A stretch of DNA of 64,000 nucleotides from Saxidomus purpurata (Eukaryota > Mollusca > Bivalvia > Venerida > Veneridae), in NCBI GenBank assembly GCA_022818135.1, contig JAFMSR010000008.1, positions 32,507,100-32,571,099 of the forward strand, read 5' to 3'. The translations under genes and the position numbers were made by a program. Under the pieces are notes generated by a model, which was not told the DNA's origin, made no database searches, and saw nothing but the letters and a program-made list of their open reading frames with translations. Shown one piece after another: positions 37,615 to 49,854 of this stretch. Positions within the stretch are counted from its first letter, which is position 1. Every line of letters starts with the position of its first letter.

Positions 37615-39975
37615 TATAGATATAGACAAACCTTTAAAACATCGTATATGTATAATGTATATTATTGTATCTCTATTCCGTATATATACATGCAGGTACT
37701 ACATAGCGTATGAATTACGCGCTACATGTATAAAAGTGACTGAATAGCATATAATTATGTTGTCTGAGAGTGGTTTTGTCTTTAAGAAGACTGAAGTACA
37801 ATTTGTAGCTGCGCACATGATAAAAATGTCAGAATATTCATCAAATACCCATGGCCGCTGCGGATGTTTTAATTACTTGTAGCATTTTAACTATCCAAGA
37901 TGCCATCATAGTAGAAACTGATATAAATGACTTATTTGTTTTCAGTACAGTGTATCTGTTTTATAATTGCATAAGAATAGTTCAAGCTTATCTCTTCGTC
38001 TTTTATAGGGGCAATAGTACTTTATTTCATAGCACATGTTTATAATTAGAAACAAGCTATATGGCTTTTTCAAGGACTATATGACATTGATTAAGTTCAT
38101 ATGTTTTTTATATGAAATATACATAAAATACATGCATGTATATTGCATATTTAATTCCCTGTTTTATAAAACTCACAAATAAACACGTAAATACTTTGAT
38201 GTGTAACCCCTATATTACATAGTGAAAAAAAAACACAATGGGATCTTTCTGTCTGAAAGAAAATAGAAGTCAACATTTAACATCTATTTTTCATTCTTTC
38301 TGATGATTAAAAAAGAGATTTGCAGGTTTATTGTGCAAAGAATATGTTATTTCTTTTGCAGTAAAATAGTTTCAGCTTATTCTTTGTGAAATTGCAAAAG
38401 CGAGAAACAAGTAATTCAGCGCTCTTGTATACGTCAAATTTGTTTTTGAACCCAGATGACCAGGTTACATGTATTAAATGAACTTCGTTCATGTGACACG
38501 TATCATTGTCTTAAATCTTAAGAATGCTTTTAAATAAGCATAGCTGCTTTGCACAAGACAAAAATTAAGTAGTACTTAAAATCGGTGAGATATGCCTCCG
38601 TTTCCTCCATTCATGCCATTATCAAGTTGTGAAATGAATTAGTCCTCGTTGCTATCTCATTTTTGCAACGCTTTATACACAGGAGACCGATACATCGACA
38701 TTTAATTGCTAAATAATCAGCTTTCAATCCTCATTATTTAATTACTCAGTCCTCAGGACGTTATTTAACTCTAATTGAGTGTAATAAAACAGTTAAAGGT
38801 GTCTTTTGTTTCGAGTAGTTTACTTTTGTTTCTAGTTAGGCCATACAGTATCTGCTAAATAACTACACAGTTTCTTAATGCTTAAGTTAAACATGGCAAT
38901 ACATTAATTGATTGACTTTGAAGAAGAACGACGAAACGTAAATTATATTTGTTACGAATTCAAAATTCACGTTATACAGCCAGGCCAGTACAAACGCTAA
39001 TCAACTCAGCAGGCTTCCGTTAAATCATTGCCTCGGCCAGAATCCGTACAAACAGTGCGGGGTAAATAATATACCTTCAGAATGCATATTTATACATGTT
39101 AAATATGCAAATGAATTTGCCTGATATAAAGCCTATGAACTGAGAAAAAAGACTTACTAACCAACGTTATCTTATCAATCAATAACAACCTTTGGGTTTG
39201 TAGTTTTAAAGGCCTCAAATGGCATTTGCCTCTTTGCCTACAGCACATATTATTTTGAAATACTTTACTACACTTGTTTTAATACTGTTGCAAACTGCAC
39301 TCGGTTTCCAATTTCAGATGGCTGAGATATTGAAGTGTCAAATATATGCAATCATATACACTGACTATTTTACATGTCATCATGTGACAGGTACAGAAAG
39401 ACTGTATTTGTGGCTATCTTAAATGCAGCACAAAACTTGGTATAGATTCAAACTAAATAATAACTGATAGGTGTTATATGTTATGTCTCTAAATGCATTT
39501 CCATGCTCACAATGTTTAAGTAGGTACACGCATCTTTTAAAGCTGGTTGATACAATGTCAAAGATGATTATTGTATTTGTAAAATTAATCTGAAACATTT
39601 TGTCCAACCATCATGAATAATTATGATAAATAATACACAGAAGAGTGATTCATCCAACAATGATAAAGCTTAGCAAACGAAGTACAAACGATTGTTACAG
39701 TTACTATATAGATTATACGAATTCTAAGTTTTAACCGAATGAAAACAGTAAACCTTATGCCAGAAACAAAACACGAATATACCACAATGGGTCTAATATT
39801 ACACGTGTGAAGTTATTTTTAATATCAGTCAATGCATCTCAAAGTTGCAGCCCGGACATGGCATACTGGTATATAAACCCACTTTTTATTACACTTTTAT
39901 TGTACCATTCGAGCCTGGGATTATATATACCATATATCACATATCAAGTGTAACCTAGATATTCAGTGCAGCTAT
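37615..39975. other. No gene seen
   Basis: AT-rich intronic or intergenic sequence with chance ORFs (37851-38045, 39219-39422, and 39419-39607 on the minus strand). No named repeat. Confidence 0.4.
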
Positions 39976-39979
39976 CAAG

Positions 39980-40340
39980 GTATGGTTCATGACACACCCA
40001 AGGCATGTGGATTGGGCAACAATTTTGAAGTAATTCCATAATCAGTATAATGTATGAAGACGTTAAATCCCGGACACCAAGTACATTGCACTAGTATACA
40101 GCCATGCATTTCAAGTTTTAGAGCCAAGTGTTACCTTGTCACCTTCAAAGTAGTTTCCCGGACGTCGTGTATGACGAACCATTAGGGTATTGGCAACACT
40201 TATTTGAAATTATTTTAAAAACAGGTCATGCATCATAGACACATATTACATGACACACCCTTGTGTTAAGAGCAACCACTTTGTGAATTTATTTGAACAT
40301 CGGCCCATGCATATAGAAGTTCGCACAGCGCAAACCCTTA
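39980..40340 (+). repeat. Bivalve-type dispersed repeat, family 4 (decayed)
   Basis: Phrases such as 'CATGACACACCC', 'TGGCAACACTTATTTGAAATTA' (in part), 'ATGCAT.ATAGAAG', 'CCCGGAC(A/G)' and 'GTGTTACCTTGTCACCTTCAAAG' recur about twice each, with a spacing near 230 bp (compare 40049-40075 with 40155-40165, and 39988-40010 with 40252-40275). I recall this vocabulary from common clam repeats built from tandem protein-unrelated units. No coding capacity. Confidence 0.5.
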
Positions 40341-40344
40341 TTCC

Positions 40345-43300
40345 CATCTAGCGCAACTACATATATATAGGTACCTCCCATCGATTAGGGACTAGAAAAA
40401 AATAAGTACATTGCGGTGAATTAATTTCTTAAATACGTAAGTTTCTGAGAATAAATTAAAACGTAAATAAAGAGCATAAATAGCATTAAGCCAATGAACT
40501 GGGATAATCAAGATAAAGACAGTGTGCCATGACTGAAACCTATACTAATTTTGTCTTCGTTAAACGGTTATAACTTATTAGAAAGGGATCATTCACAAGC
40601 ATGTGGTGCATTTAAAAATATTAGTATCAAAATTTATTTATGTATTATCAATGTAAAATTTTCGGAAAGGTTGGTTAAAAGTTTCTACTTTAATCAATAG
40701 AAACATATTCGGTGATTGCTTAAGGTACACAGTCAGTGGTCGTTCTGCAAATGATATCTTTCTTCAAACGAGTAGGTGAATAACAACAAAAGATCACTTA
40801 AATTAGAAAAAAAGTATCCTTAATCATCTCCAAACACACTAGGCACACATTTGTATATTGCTCACACTGTTCCGCCCTTTATGGCTTCAGCAGGTAAATT
40901 TAACCAAACCTTTTCTGGAATATTTTTTCGGTAGTCAATCGTGTAATTGCTCATATGATTTTGCACTGTTGTACAAAATAGAAACAAGAGCTGAAAATAA
41001 AAAGCAATATTTCTTTATGGCATTGACTAACCTTTATGTAAATGACCATCTAGCAAGATAGACTAACTATAAATGTCACCACAAGGTATAGGAGCCTGGC
41101 TAAGTTTCACAAAATTTATGTTAAAAAATGTTATCAAACTGACTTAGAGACTTCCGCGTGAATAATGTGTCACAGAAGGCTCATGTTAACACAGCATATC
41201 AATTTAGAACCATCATGTTAATAAGTATCTGTTTCTTCTTTCACAAGAAACGTCTCTAAATTAGAATAATATATATTTAGGACGTAATCTCTGTATTTAA
41301 ACTTTGTGATAACAATTTCACTGTTTCTGGTTTAGAAATCTACTAAATTGGGACATGCACTTGTCATAAAAGACATTAGGGCCTTTTAACTGCATTTATT
41401 GATCTAAGACGTGTTTGTCTTTTTAATTAGTATCAGCATTGATGGGCGGAAAAATATACTGTTTAGTGTAGGCTGTTCTTAGCACAGAACGATATATACA
41501 GCTTAGCAAACTATGAGGGAATTTGTATAATTTGTCATTCTTATTTATTTCTGTTGAATCTGTGAGTTGTTTATGTAGGACGTTTACCAATACATGTATT
41601 GTTTACCAAATCAATAAGGCTGTTGATTTATTGTGCCATTCCATTTGATTGGGGCAGGAATACATTAAATCATTTAAACAACTTGATAGGCATTGCTTTG
41701 TTATTTACTTTGTAATTACAAATGTATTAAAAAGACGCCACTAGGACGCCTTCTATACAAGCTTTACTGTCAATGTTGTTCGATGCTCGACTCGTGAGAT
41801 ATCTGTCCAAAGAAACTTATTTCGAAATATACATTAGAACAGCTACATCTTTATGTTAAACCACTTCCAACTTGGCGGTTGTGTCTTTTGCAAAACAAAT
41901 TCTCATCATTTAATTATTACGCAATTTTTATTTCGGTTATATACTTTAATGTTATGACTTCGTTTAAATTATAAATTTTCTTTATTAATCTAAAGCCTAT
42001 TTTTGAACAATTCTTTTCAAATGTGGAAATTCAATAAGTACAACTGGCTAGGCTATCATAACCCGCTCATGTTACAGAGAATATATGAGAGAATGATGCA
42101 CTTTGTTCAATTCAAATTTTGCCTATTTGTTAATTTACAGGATATTAATGATGACAATAACATACAAAACATTTAGAATCATATTCAGTGTTCAAGAAAT
42201 TATGAAGAAGAGATATATTTCTGTATTATAAAAATGATTTTTAATACACAACATTTGTTATTTTTGAACTTTGAATAAATGATCGTCAAACTTGGTGATT
42301 ACAGAAAGCATACATACTTTGTGCATATTTACCAAATGTACACTTATAATAACTGACGTATTCTGATATAAGGTTATATTCATGTATTGGCTTGGTTAAC
42401 TGTTGAAGCTAATTAATCGGGTACAACTGCATGTCTCGCAGTTAAATCAAATATTTCCTATAAGATGATCATAACATAATCAATGGGCCAGACAGACGTT
42501 GTTATAAGCTAACAAGACAAGAAAAATAGAAAATAAAGACGTAAGGTTCATTGTGTCTGAAAATTCAATATTTGTTATGTTACTTCTGTATTTGCATTAT
42601 GAGGTTGTCAATAGTCTGAGCTGTTCTTTTGGTAATAAGACTACAATATCGTCAATGCATATAGAATATATTGTATAAATGAAATATGTTTTATGGTTAA
42701 AATTAATATTTGCAAAGTATATATAATATGAACCGGTTTGAAATGTTTCTGTGATACAATTGGAAAATGTCATTTGTACTTATTGCATTTATCAAAAGTT
42801 AATTATGTATATTTATACCATTTTTGATACAAAGGAATGCTCAGACATTAATAGCGGATTCTTGTATGTTACTGATATTGCGAGTTAGCAGATGACGTCA
42901 ATGTCGTATCAAATACGATGCCATAGAGCACTCCGTCTATACATTGTATAATATTCTGTTAAACGTGTAAAACTGAATACTTATGTTTCAATTTGAACAC
43001 CATTATTCTTTGCTTACGTTGGTGTCCGCTGACAATGTATACATTGGTGAACGAAAAATATAAGTCAGGGATATACAGTAAGCCCTGCGCTTTAGCAATT
43101 GTAAATACAGAGATAAATAATGCAATATTTACAGCAATGGTTTGTTGTCACACCTATGACAGGATTTGGTTATTCTTTATATATTTTGTTTTACTTAAAA
43201 TGTATTTCAAGACAGTTCTTGCGTATATTAGCTTTGATGTAAGTGGGCGTCTTGACGCAATATTGAATAAGAAATATAATAGAAGCTGAATACAATGATA

Positions 43301-44212
43301 TAATTACAGTGGTATTATATTTCTCGTGTGTATTCTGTAGATTTTACTCACTCGGTTGTGGGTTCTTGTTCATCAATATGTAATCACTTTCTCGCCCACT
43401 CGTTTGCAGGTAGATTTCAATTACAAAGTTTGTTTTATACATCTCAGATGATTGAAGGTAGGGGTCCTGAAGTCAATTAAATATTAAGTAATAATTTGAC
43501 AAGAGCTGTCCTTATAACACATTCAATAGTTAACAGTTGGACGTATACCAGGCTTGGCTTTGCAAAGTATCTGATTTAGTATTTTCCGTTGTTAACGCTA
43601 ATGTGGTCATTCAGTTCGGCCTTGGTTAATACCGTAAACCTCAGATCAATAGGTTCGGATGTCCATGTTTCGGGTAACTGGATCAATGGTCATCGGGGCT
43701 TGAGATAGTAAAATCTTGTGGGCTTTTAATCTCCTAACCCGATGATCAAAAGTTAATTATACTTCACAGAAGCCTTAAGATGTGCAGGTCCAATAATCAA
43801 AGCATCAGATATTACATAAATTTTAAATACTATGTCAGTGGGATGTTCGGGTGGTATTCATCACCTTCAGTGATAGTTCTAGTTAAAACTTAGTGTTAGT
43901 GCATTTCACCAAGTTCATCATAAAAATATATAAAGTATTTTTATTAATACATGTTATTTGTATTTTTCAGAATATGAATGTGGGCTGTTGCATGTATAAC
44001 TTGAGATAATTTAGAGAATTAGGTTATCCCTTTAAATGTAGAACAACTAAACAATAATAGATGGTTCAGCTCAAAGTATTATGCGGTCATGTAACTGTAA
44101 GACATGCCTTTTCGTTTAACTCTTGTTATTTGAAAGAAATGTCCATATTCATCAATGCTGTTTAACGTCTTTAGAATCAGTCTGTGTACTGCAACACTGC
44201 GTTTTCCTGCAG
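40345..44212. other. No gene seen; small imperfect inverted repeat near 43683-43755
   Basis: AT-rich sequence. ORFs 40858-41061 and 42993-43289 lack domains. Around 43683-43755 the phrase GGTCATCGGG..TTGAGAT..TAAAA is roughly inverted as TTTTAATCTCCTAACCCGATGATC, a weak foldback. Confidence 0.4.
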
Positions 44213-44291
44213 CATGTATTATATGTTTTGTTCATACATTATTAATGAAATTGTCTTCAATGCGACAGGCATAATAATGTATAACGCTCAG
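44213..44291 (+). CDS. Exon-like segment, 79 bp (weak)
   Basis: The segment is bounded by a pyrimidine-rich acceptor (GTTTTCCTGCAG) and an excellent donor (CAG|GTAAGT). Only one frame is open across it (phase 2 in, phase 0 out). It reads a hydrophobic, Tyr/Met/Ile-rich peptide beginning MYYMFCSYIINEIVF and ending IIMYNAQ, with one NAT sequon. The phase is incompatible with direct splicing between the two candidate coding exons. It may be a non-coding RNA exon, a cryptic exon, or chance. Confidence 0.15.
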
Positions 44292-44504
44292 GTAAGTTGT
44301 AATTACATACTCATTATCTCAGAACTATATCAAATCACAAATAATAAATTTCTGGGGTATTTTACGTTAATTTAATGTAAATGTCTTTGTTATTATAACA
44401 ATGTTTTTTATCAACATGGCAGATTAAGCTCACACTTTTACTTAAACAGACGTCTTTTCATCTGCTCTGATTATCAAACGATAAAATAGCGCACTCAAAT
44501 GTTT

Positions 44505-45180
44505 CGTATAAACACGTTGACGTAATGTCCAACGTCCGTACGGACATCGTTGACTCTTGTATGCATCGTACGGTTTTGTGAACTCGCAGGTGACTCAGGG
44601 ACTCGGTGAAAAAGTCTCGTTGAGCTCGTAGAAATTATCGAAGTCGGAAACCCGTGCGGGCACCGCAATGGCCTCGGTAGAGCTCGTACAGGCATCGCAC
44701 GACGTACGGGTATCGCACGATTTGGAACACCGCGAGGCCCGTAAGAGCTTGCCGGTGCTCGAACGACTATCGCAGGGGAGTCGCACGGTCAACGTACGAA
44801 GTTCTTGCGATACTATGGACACCGGTTGGGGAACTTGCGATGTCCGCACGAAGCAAGCAGGGCGTTACGTTCACCGCGCTGGCGTTGTACGACATCCTTG
44901 ACGATTCTAGCTAAAAATGAAAAATTATCAGATATCGCCGTTTAACTGGTTCATTATTATTGTACGGACACCGTGCGGACATCGTATGATCGCCTTACGA
45001 ACACACGTGCATCGTACGAGGTACGTCCGAGCTCCTTCCAAGCTCCCCACGACGTGTCCTCAATACGAAATACGGATATCCTACAATTGCATCCTCCAAA
45101 AGATCGTATGGGGCCCGTAGTCATGTGACCAGAAGCTACGATTGTACAATGCGAGGGGTAGGGCGTGGAAGGAAACAACA
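44505..45180. repeat. CpG-rich token repeat, copy B (long form)
   Basis: About 670 bp of GC- and CpG-rich sequence in AT-rich flanks. It is built from CCGTACGGACATCG, CATCGTACG, GAGCTCGTA, ACTCGCAGG and GGGACTCGGTGAAAA words. Its left part runs collinear with copy A (8935-9260), and its right part shares the 23-bp exact match starting GTGACCAGAAGCTACGATTG at 45125. Four overlapping ORFs on both strands (44595-44849 -, 44668-44901 +, 44917-45120 +, 44957-45253 -) exist only because the words rarely form stops. It could be mistaken for a CpG-island promoter. Confidence 0.75.
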
Positions 45181-45184
45181 GATG

Positions 45185-46136
45185 TGTGTTTGTATGGATC
45201 TTAAATAACCGTTTCGATAGTGTTACGAGTGAAGCAAAGTATACGGAAAACATACGATATCAAGATATGTAGTTCTCAAGTACAAACCTCAACTACAGCG
45301 AAACTCACAAAAAAGGCTTAAATTAGATACTGATCATAGAAACAGGAAAACAGCAACGGACAATGTACACATTATAACTAAAATATCAAAATATATACTT
45401 ACATTTGTATACTATATGACACATTTTCGTCGTGCACGCGAGCTTTTTGCTATTATTATGTCGTTTCATATTCAGACTACATCAATCTGTAACATGGTCG
45501 TTGTATTCACACTACTGCAGAACATCTTTGCAATTTCCGACATTTCTTAAACTTATAGACTTGTTTCGAAATAGAAGGATATGATAAGTCTACGCATTTC
45601 TAATACATTTTGTATCATAAACTAAACAGGACATAAATAAATTAAACAGGAAATGAAAAGGAAAATGTATCTAACACGATCGACCACTCTGCATTTGACA
45701 GTTCTAAATATAACACAACACTCGACATGTATTTGTCCGCCATTCTTCTGGAAATTTTAATCTTTAAAATGTTTTTGGATTTGTCAAATATTTGTTCGTT
45801 TTGAAGACTACGATCTGTCTAGAAAATATTGATTAAACGCGTGATATTCTATGAATGTTATAATAGTCCTTGTGACATATTTGCGTAGTCCAATGCATGA
45901 AATTACGATGACATGATGAGGTGTTAACGCCTTTACGTCTCCGGGGAAGAAAATTCTGGGTTTTCCTGGTACGTTTGATAATTATTTATAATTCACGTAA
46001 GGTTGTTGTAGTTTCGACTAATCCGAATAATTGTACATGTACATACAAATTGCATCAAGTAAGCATGCTTAGTATGTTTACAAAAACAAGGTGTTGAGAT
46101 CAGTTAGAGTGAAGTTTAGATTAACATAGAAAAATA
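45185..46136. other. No gene seen
   Basis: AT-rich sequence without ORFs above chance or recognised repeats. Confidence 0.45.
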
Positions 46137-46137
46137 A

Positions 46138-46330
46138 GGCGCTATGGTGAAAGGGTGGAGCGTCGGACTCCTGACCCAGAGGTTTAGGGTTCGAATTCCG
46201 ACAGCGGCGTTTGACCGCGACCTACACAATCCATTCTTTTGGTGCGAATACTGGTCAGATCTCCAACCAGAAAGCCGTTACCGAGAGAAGTTTCAGAATT
46301 TGTTTTACAATCGATGTAAGGGTACACAGG
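46138..46330 (+). mobile_element. tRNA-derived SINE-like element (head at 46138-46209)
   Basis: The first 72 bases look like a tRNA: an A-box-like TGGTGAAAGGGTGGAGC, an anticodon-arm region GTCGGACTCCTGACCCAGAG with CCT in the anticodon position, and a B box GGTTCGAATTC. The anticodon stem has two mismatches and the acceptor ends do not pair well, so it is not a working tRNA gene. Spacing from A box to B box matches tRNA-Lys/Arg types. The unrelated sequence that follows (to about 46330) would be the SINE body; its exact end and any poly-A tail are not clear. Confidence 0.6.
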
Positions 46331-46334
46331 CATA

Positions 46335-47140
46335 AGCTAAAACATACGCAATCTTAGCTTACTGATTAAAAAAAAACATTTTTGGTAGTGTATGTGTTAA
46401 ATGTAAATGTACCTTTTTTGTATTTTCTTTTTTAACAGAAAGTTTTATGTGCATATATGTAAACATTGTCTTTTACCCTTTAAATACGACTTTTCATACA
46501 ATCCTGTGTATATTAGTTCATTCAAACGAAAGACGTATAAGCAAGACACAAAAGGAAACATCTGCCAGGTTGCTAGCGTACAACATTTAAACTGAAACTA
46601 CTAGAGTCAGATCATCTCGTTTTACTTTTCATTAAACCATATGCAGTTCGTCTTTGCCAAAATCATGCATTTGACATTTAACAATAGGACTTGCTTGGCG
46701 TTGCATATGAGAACACAATGAAAGGACCTTAAACAGTTTATCTCTATCAAATATGTTATTTGTTTCTACATATTACACTTAATAAATAAGTTCCTTCCGG
46801 GAATCTATCTTTACATAAAAAACATTACCATGTCTTTACACCCTAACGCTCCCGTAAAATAATGAAGTGTGCCAGGCTAGAAGTCATTTGTATCTCCTAA
46901 AAGGATTCGTCTGTCATTCAGATATCATTAAACTGTATTGCTTCAGCAGTATTTACATAGACAGAGCAAATTTCGGTCAACCATTTGCAATAAATAATAC
47001 CGATATGGAAATATAGAGAGATAATGCCAAATTAGACCAGGGTAATTGCCAAAGTGTTAAAGTCTTTAAGAATAATGACGTTTAATCTTAACCCTATATC
47101 TTTTGGTGTCTGTGTATCTTATAGAGAACTGGAAGTAGTC
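46335..47140. other. No gene seen
   Basis: AT-rich sequence with one chance ORF (46407-46595). No named feature. Confidence 0.45.
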
Positions 47141-47320
47141 CGGCATGTGGGCGTGGTTACAAAGTGTTATCACGTCAGTGACGTGATATCATTTTAAAAT
47201 ATCGGACGGGTGTTATCGGTCAGATTTAATGCTAGTTGCATGATAAAATATAGTATCTTCCTTGTACTGGTAGGAAAAAAGCTTAATAGAATAGATTTGA
47301 CCTATATATAAGCGTGCCAG
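47140..47320 (+). promoter_or_regulatory. Candidate regulatory cluster: GC box, CRE-like palindrome, TATA box
   Basis: Within 180 bp lie a KLF/GC-type GGGCGTGG (about 47149-47156) and a perfect 10-bp-arm palindrome, TATCACGTCA-G-TGACGTGATA (47168-47188), which contains a CRE/ATF-like TGACGT on both strands. A TATA-box-like CTATATATAAG follows near 47303-47313. The order and spacing resemble a small promoter reading rightward. No ORF or exon is evident just downstream, so it could drive a non-coding RNA, be an intronic enhancer, or be coincidence. Confidence 0.25.
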
Positions 47321-47401
47321 TGATGATGTTTCTATAAGGAACAATTCTGTTCTACTAACACTTTCGGCAATACTGCCTTCAATTTGGGTGACATATTTGT
47401 T

Positions 47402-47452
47402 TGTGTGACACTGTAGACATGATATAGTGTTGTTACGTTACTGTGTCACACA
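47402..47452. repeat. Inverted repeat, 10-bp arms
   Basis: TGTGTGACAC (47402-47411) and GTGTCACACA (47443-47452) are exact complements around a 31-base spacer, and the match extends imperfectly inward (TGTA against TACT). It lies about 100 bp downstream of the TATA-like box, so it would fall in the first transcribed stretch if that promoter is real. Confidence 0.7.
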
Positions 47453-47454
47453 GT

Positions 47455-49854
47455 TGTACTGACTAAATCGAATGCTATTTTAGCAATGAAGTCGAAGTGC
47501 TGTAATAAATAATTCACAAAATACTTTAGGTCACTCTTATTTCATTAATTATAGTTTTGCATCGCTAAGTGTCCGCCCACGTCTTTTCATAACTCGCAAA
47601 TTTCCAGTATAGAATGGGATTGTTTCATAAACATCAGAAACCTGATTATATAAGCAACAGAAATAATGTAGATTTTTATGCAAAAGTATAATGCTGGGGT
47701 CAGTTATATTTTTTTTAATCTATGATTCGCTTACTGTTATTCTATACTTTACTTTCAGACAGGTTTTCCTGTGAAACTCTGAAAGGAATAGTCATTATTC
47801 TCTCATTCTTATGTCTGTGTAAATAAAAGAGATACAATGCAATCTTTTTTGTCTTTTATCTGTTACTCGTACACATTACTCGACTCGTTTCAGACAGGTT
47901 TTATTTATGACATGTCGCATTCAATTGGTCTTGATATTCATAGAAACAAAAACCATATACGGGATGGAAGGAAAGGTTAATGCATGCGTCAAAAGTGAAA
48001 GAAAAATAGGGAATATAAATGGAACACATAATGACAGGAAGAGATAAATCATTTCACACCATATCATTATATCTAAGAGAATGTAAGGAAAGCTGTAACT
48101 TGTTCAATTGCCAATACAGCCTTTAAATGTATGGCGTCAATATTAAACAAAAGCATTAAAAGTTAATTGACAGTTGCGAAGTTAACGGCCAACAACATGT
48201 AGTAATCCCCTAATAGGTATAATTTATCATCACGTATTTTCATGTTGTATTTAATTAATGGCTTAAACATGTTACATAATTCAGACTTTGGCAAGAATGA
48301 AATGCCACTTTTGCTAGAATGCAGAGATATAAAAATTAATCTTTTGTCTGTTTTCAGCAAAAACGCTAAAAGACCATACAGGTCTTTTTAAGTTTCTATA
48401 TACCTTTGTAAACTTTTTTTACAATGGTTGCTATAAATTTGAGAAAGCATTGCTTGCCAATCATTATGTTTTTATGACATATTCTAAGAAATGTGTAACT
48501 TCTGAAAACAGTTGACACCTCTTTTTCTTTGATATTGTATCTTTAAGTATTTCATTTATACCAATTTCTGTTCTAAGACGCATGTTGGTTGTACAGAAAA
48601 GCAATATGCACATTATTGATTTAGGTATGGTGCATGTGTTGTTGCTAACCAGAGTAAAGTTTCTATAAAACCTCTTTTCTGATCGGTTTTACTTGCTTTC
48701 ATACATTGAAATAGTCTTTTAATCGCGTTTTTACTAGTAAATTGGTCACTTGGTTCTGAAACGTCTAATCTTAAAATCAAGGATGGTCAAAATATTTGGT
48801 GAATTTACTGTATAAAGCCGAATGCATCTCTATAATTTTACGGTCACACCAAACTCTTTCACTGCTGATGGTCGGTATAGATCCTATTCAGTCTGTAATC
48901 TGAACAAGATTGGGCACCGCTCGCATCTCTTAGACCAGTCCTTTGAACATTAATTATTATTATTATGATGATGTTACTATTGATAAAGTATCATTACAGA
49001 GTGAATATTTGTCATTAAATCATGCCCAACTCTTTAAATAGAAACCATGCTTCTGAGAAAAAACTGATTTCCAATGTTAACTTTTATTCTAAACATATTG
49101 TGTGTGTTTACAGAATGTGTGAACAAAATAAATAAAGCAGCAAATTCAATTATTCTGTTAACAATACAGAAATTCTGCATTCAATATCTACGTTAACTTT
49201 GACATTCAAGTTCGCCTGTTATTGATCATATGTCACTTTTGTTTTGACATTGTCATTAACTTCAAAGCCTATCCCGTATTCCGAATACATAAGTATGGCT
49301 CATTTTTACTCGTTGCATGTGGAAAGTCATTCGTATCCACACTGTATCCCCTATGGACATTGGAGAATCAATATCTTATGTTTCGATATATATTCGCATG
49401 TCCTGACAAAGTTTATAATGTACGTGCCAAACTGTTGAGAGAAATAAAAATCAAACACAAAGCACGCCGATGAAAAAAAGAAGAAGACTTTTAAGACTTT
49501 CAAAGAATATACTGTACATTTAACCAGTAACAAAATAGCTAATTGTAAGAGTTGTTAAAAACAATTCTTAATTCCATTTCTAAATAACAATTTAAAGAAA
49601 AACCGGTCGGCGCAATTTTGAGTATATGCCAGCGATTGGTGGTTATATTTCGTAGTAAAAACTCCGGTCAAGTTTAATTGTTATGCAGTCAGGAGGCACC
49701 AAATGTCAAATGAGTGAGAATGAATGAGCGCCTTCATCAGGATGCGAACCAAGGGATGCAAGAGCGAATGCTCTCCCGATTGTGATTAAGTTTTTACCAT
49801 AACATGTGCACCAGGAAAACAAACTTGATCCTTAAAACAAACAAAGAGATTATT
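47455..49854. other. No gene seen; possible decayed tRNA-like scrap near 49725-49775
   Basis: AT-rich sequence with chance ORFs (48163-48360 minus, 49222-49473 plus). On the minus strand near 49735-49780, the words GGGAGAGCATTCG and GGTTCGCATCC are spaced loosely like a tRNA A and B region, but they are too decayed to call. Confidence 0.4.

Noticed and set aside
42993..43289. 98-aa ORF
   Set aside because: It lacks an ATG at its listed start (TTG), has no recognised domain and is chance-length.
44595..45253. Four overlapping ORFs on both strands
   Set aside because: All lie in the CpG-rich repeat, whose words lack stop codons. Mutual overlap in opposite strands argues against coding.
46138..46209. 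Possible functional tRNA-Arg(CCT)
   Set aside because: Mismatches in the anticodon stem and poor acceptor pairing fit a SINE head better.
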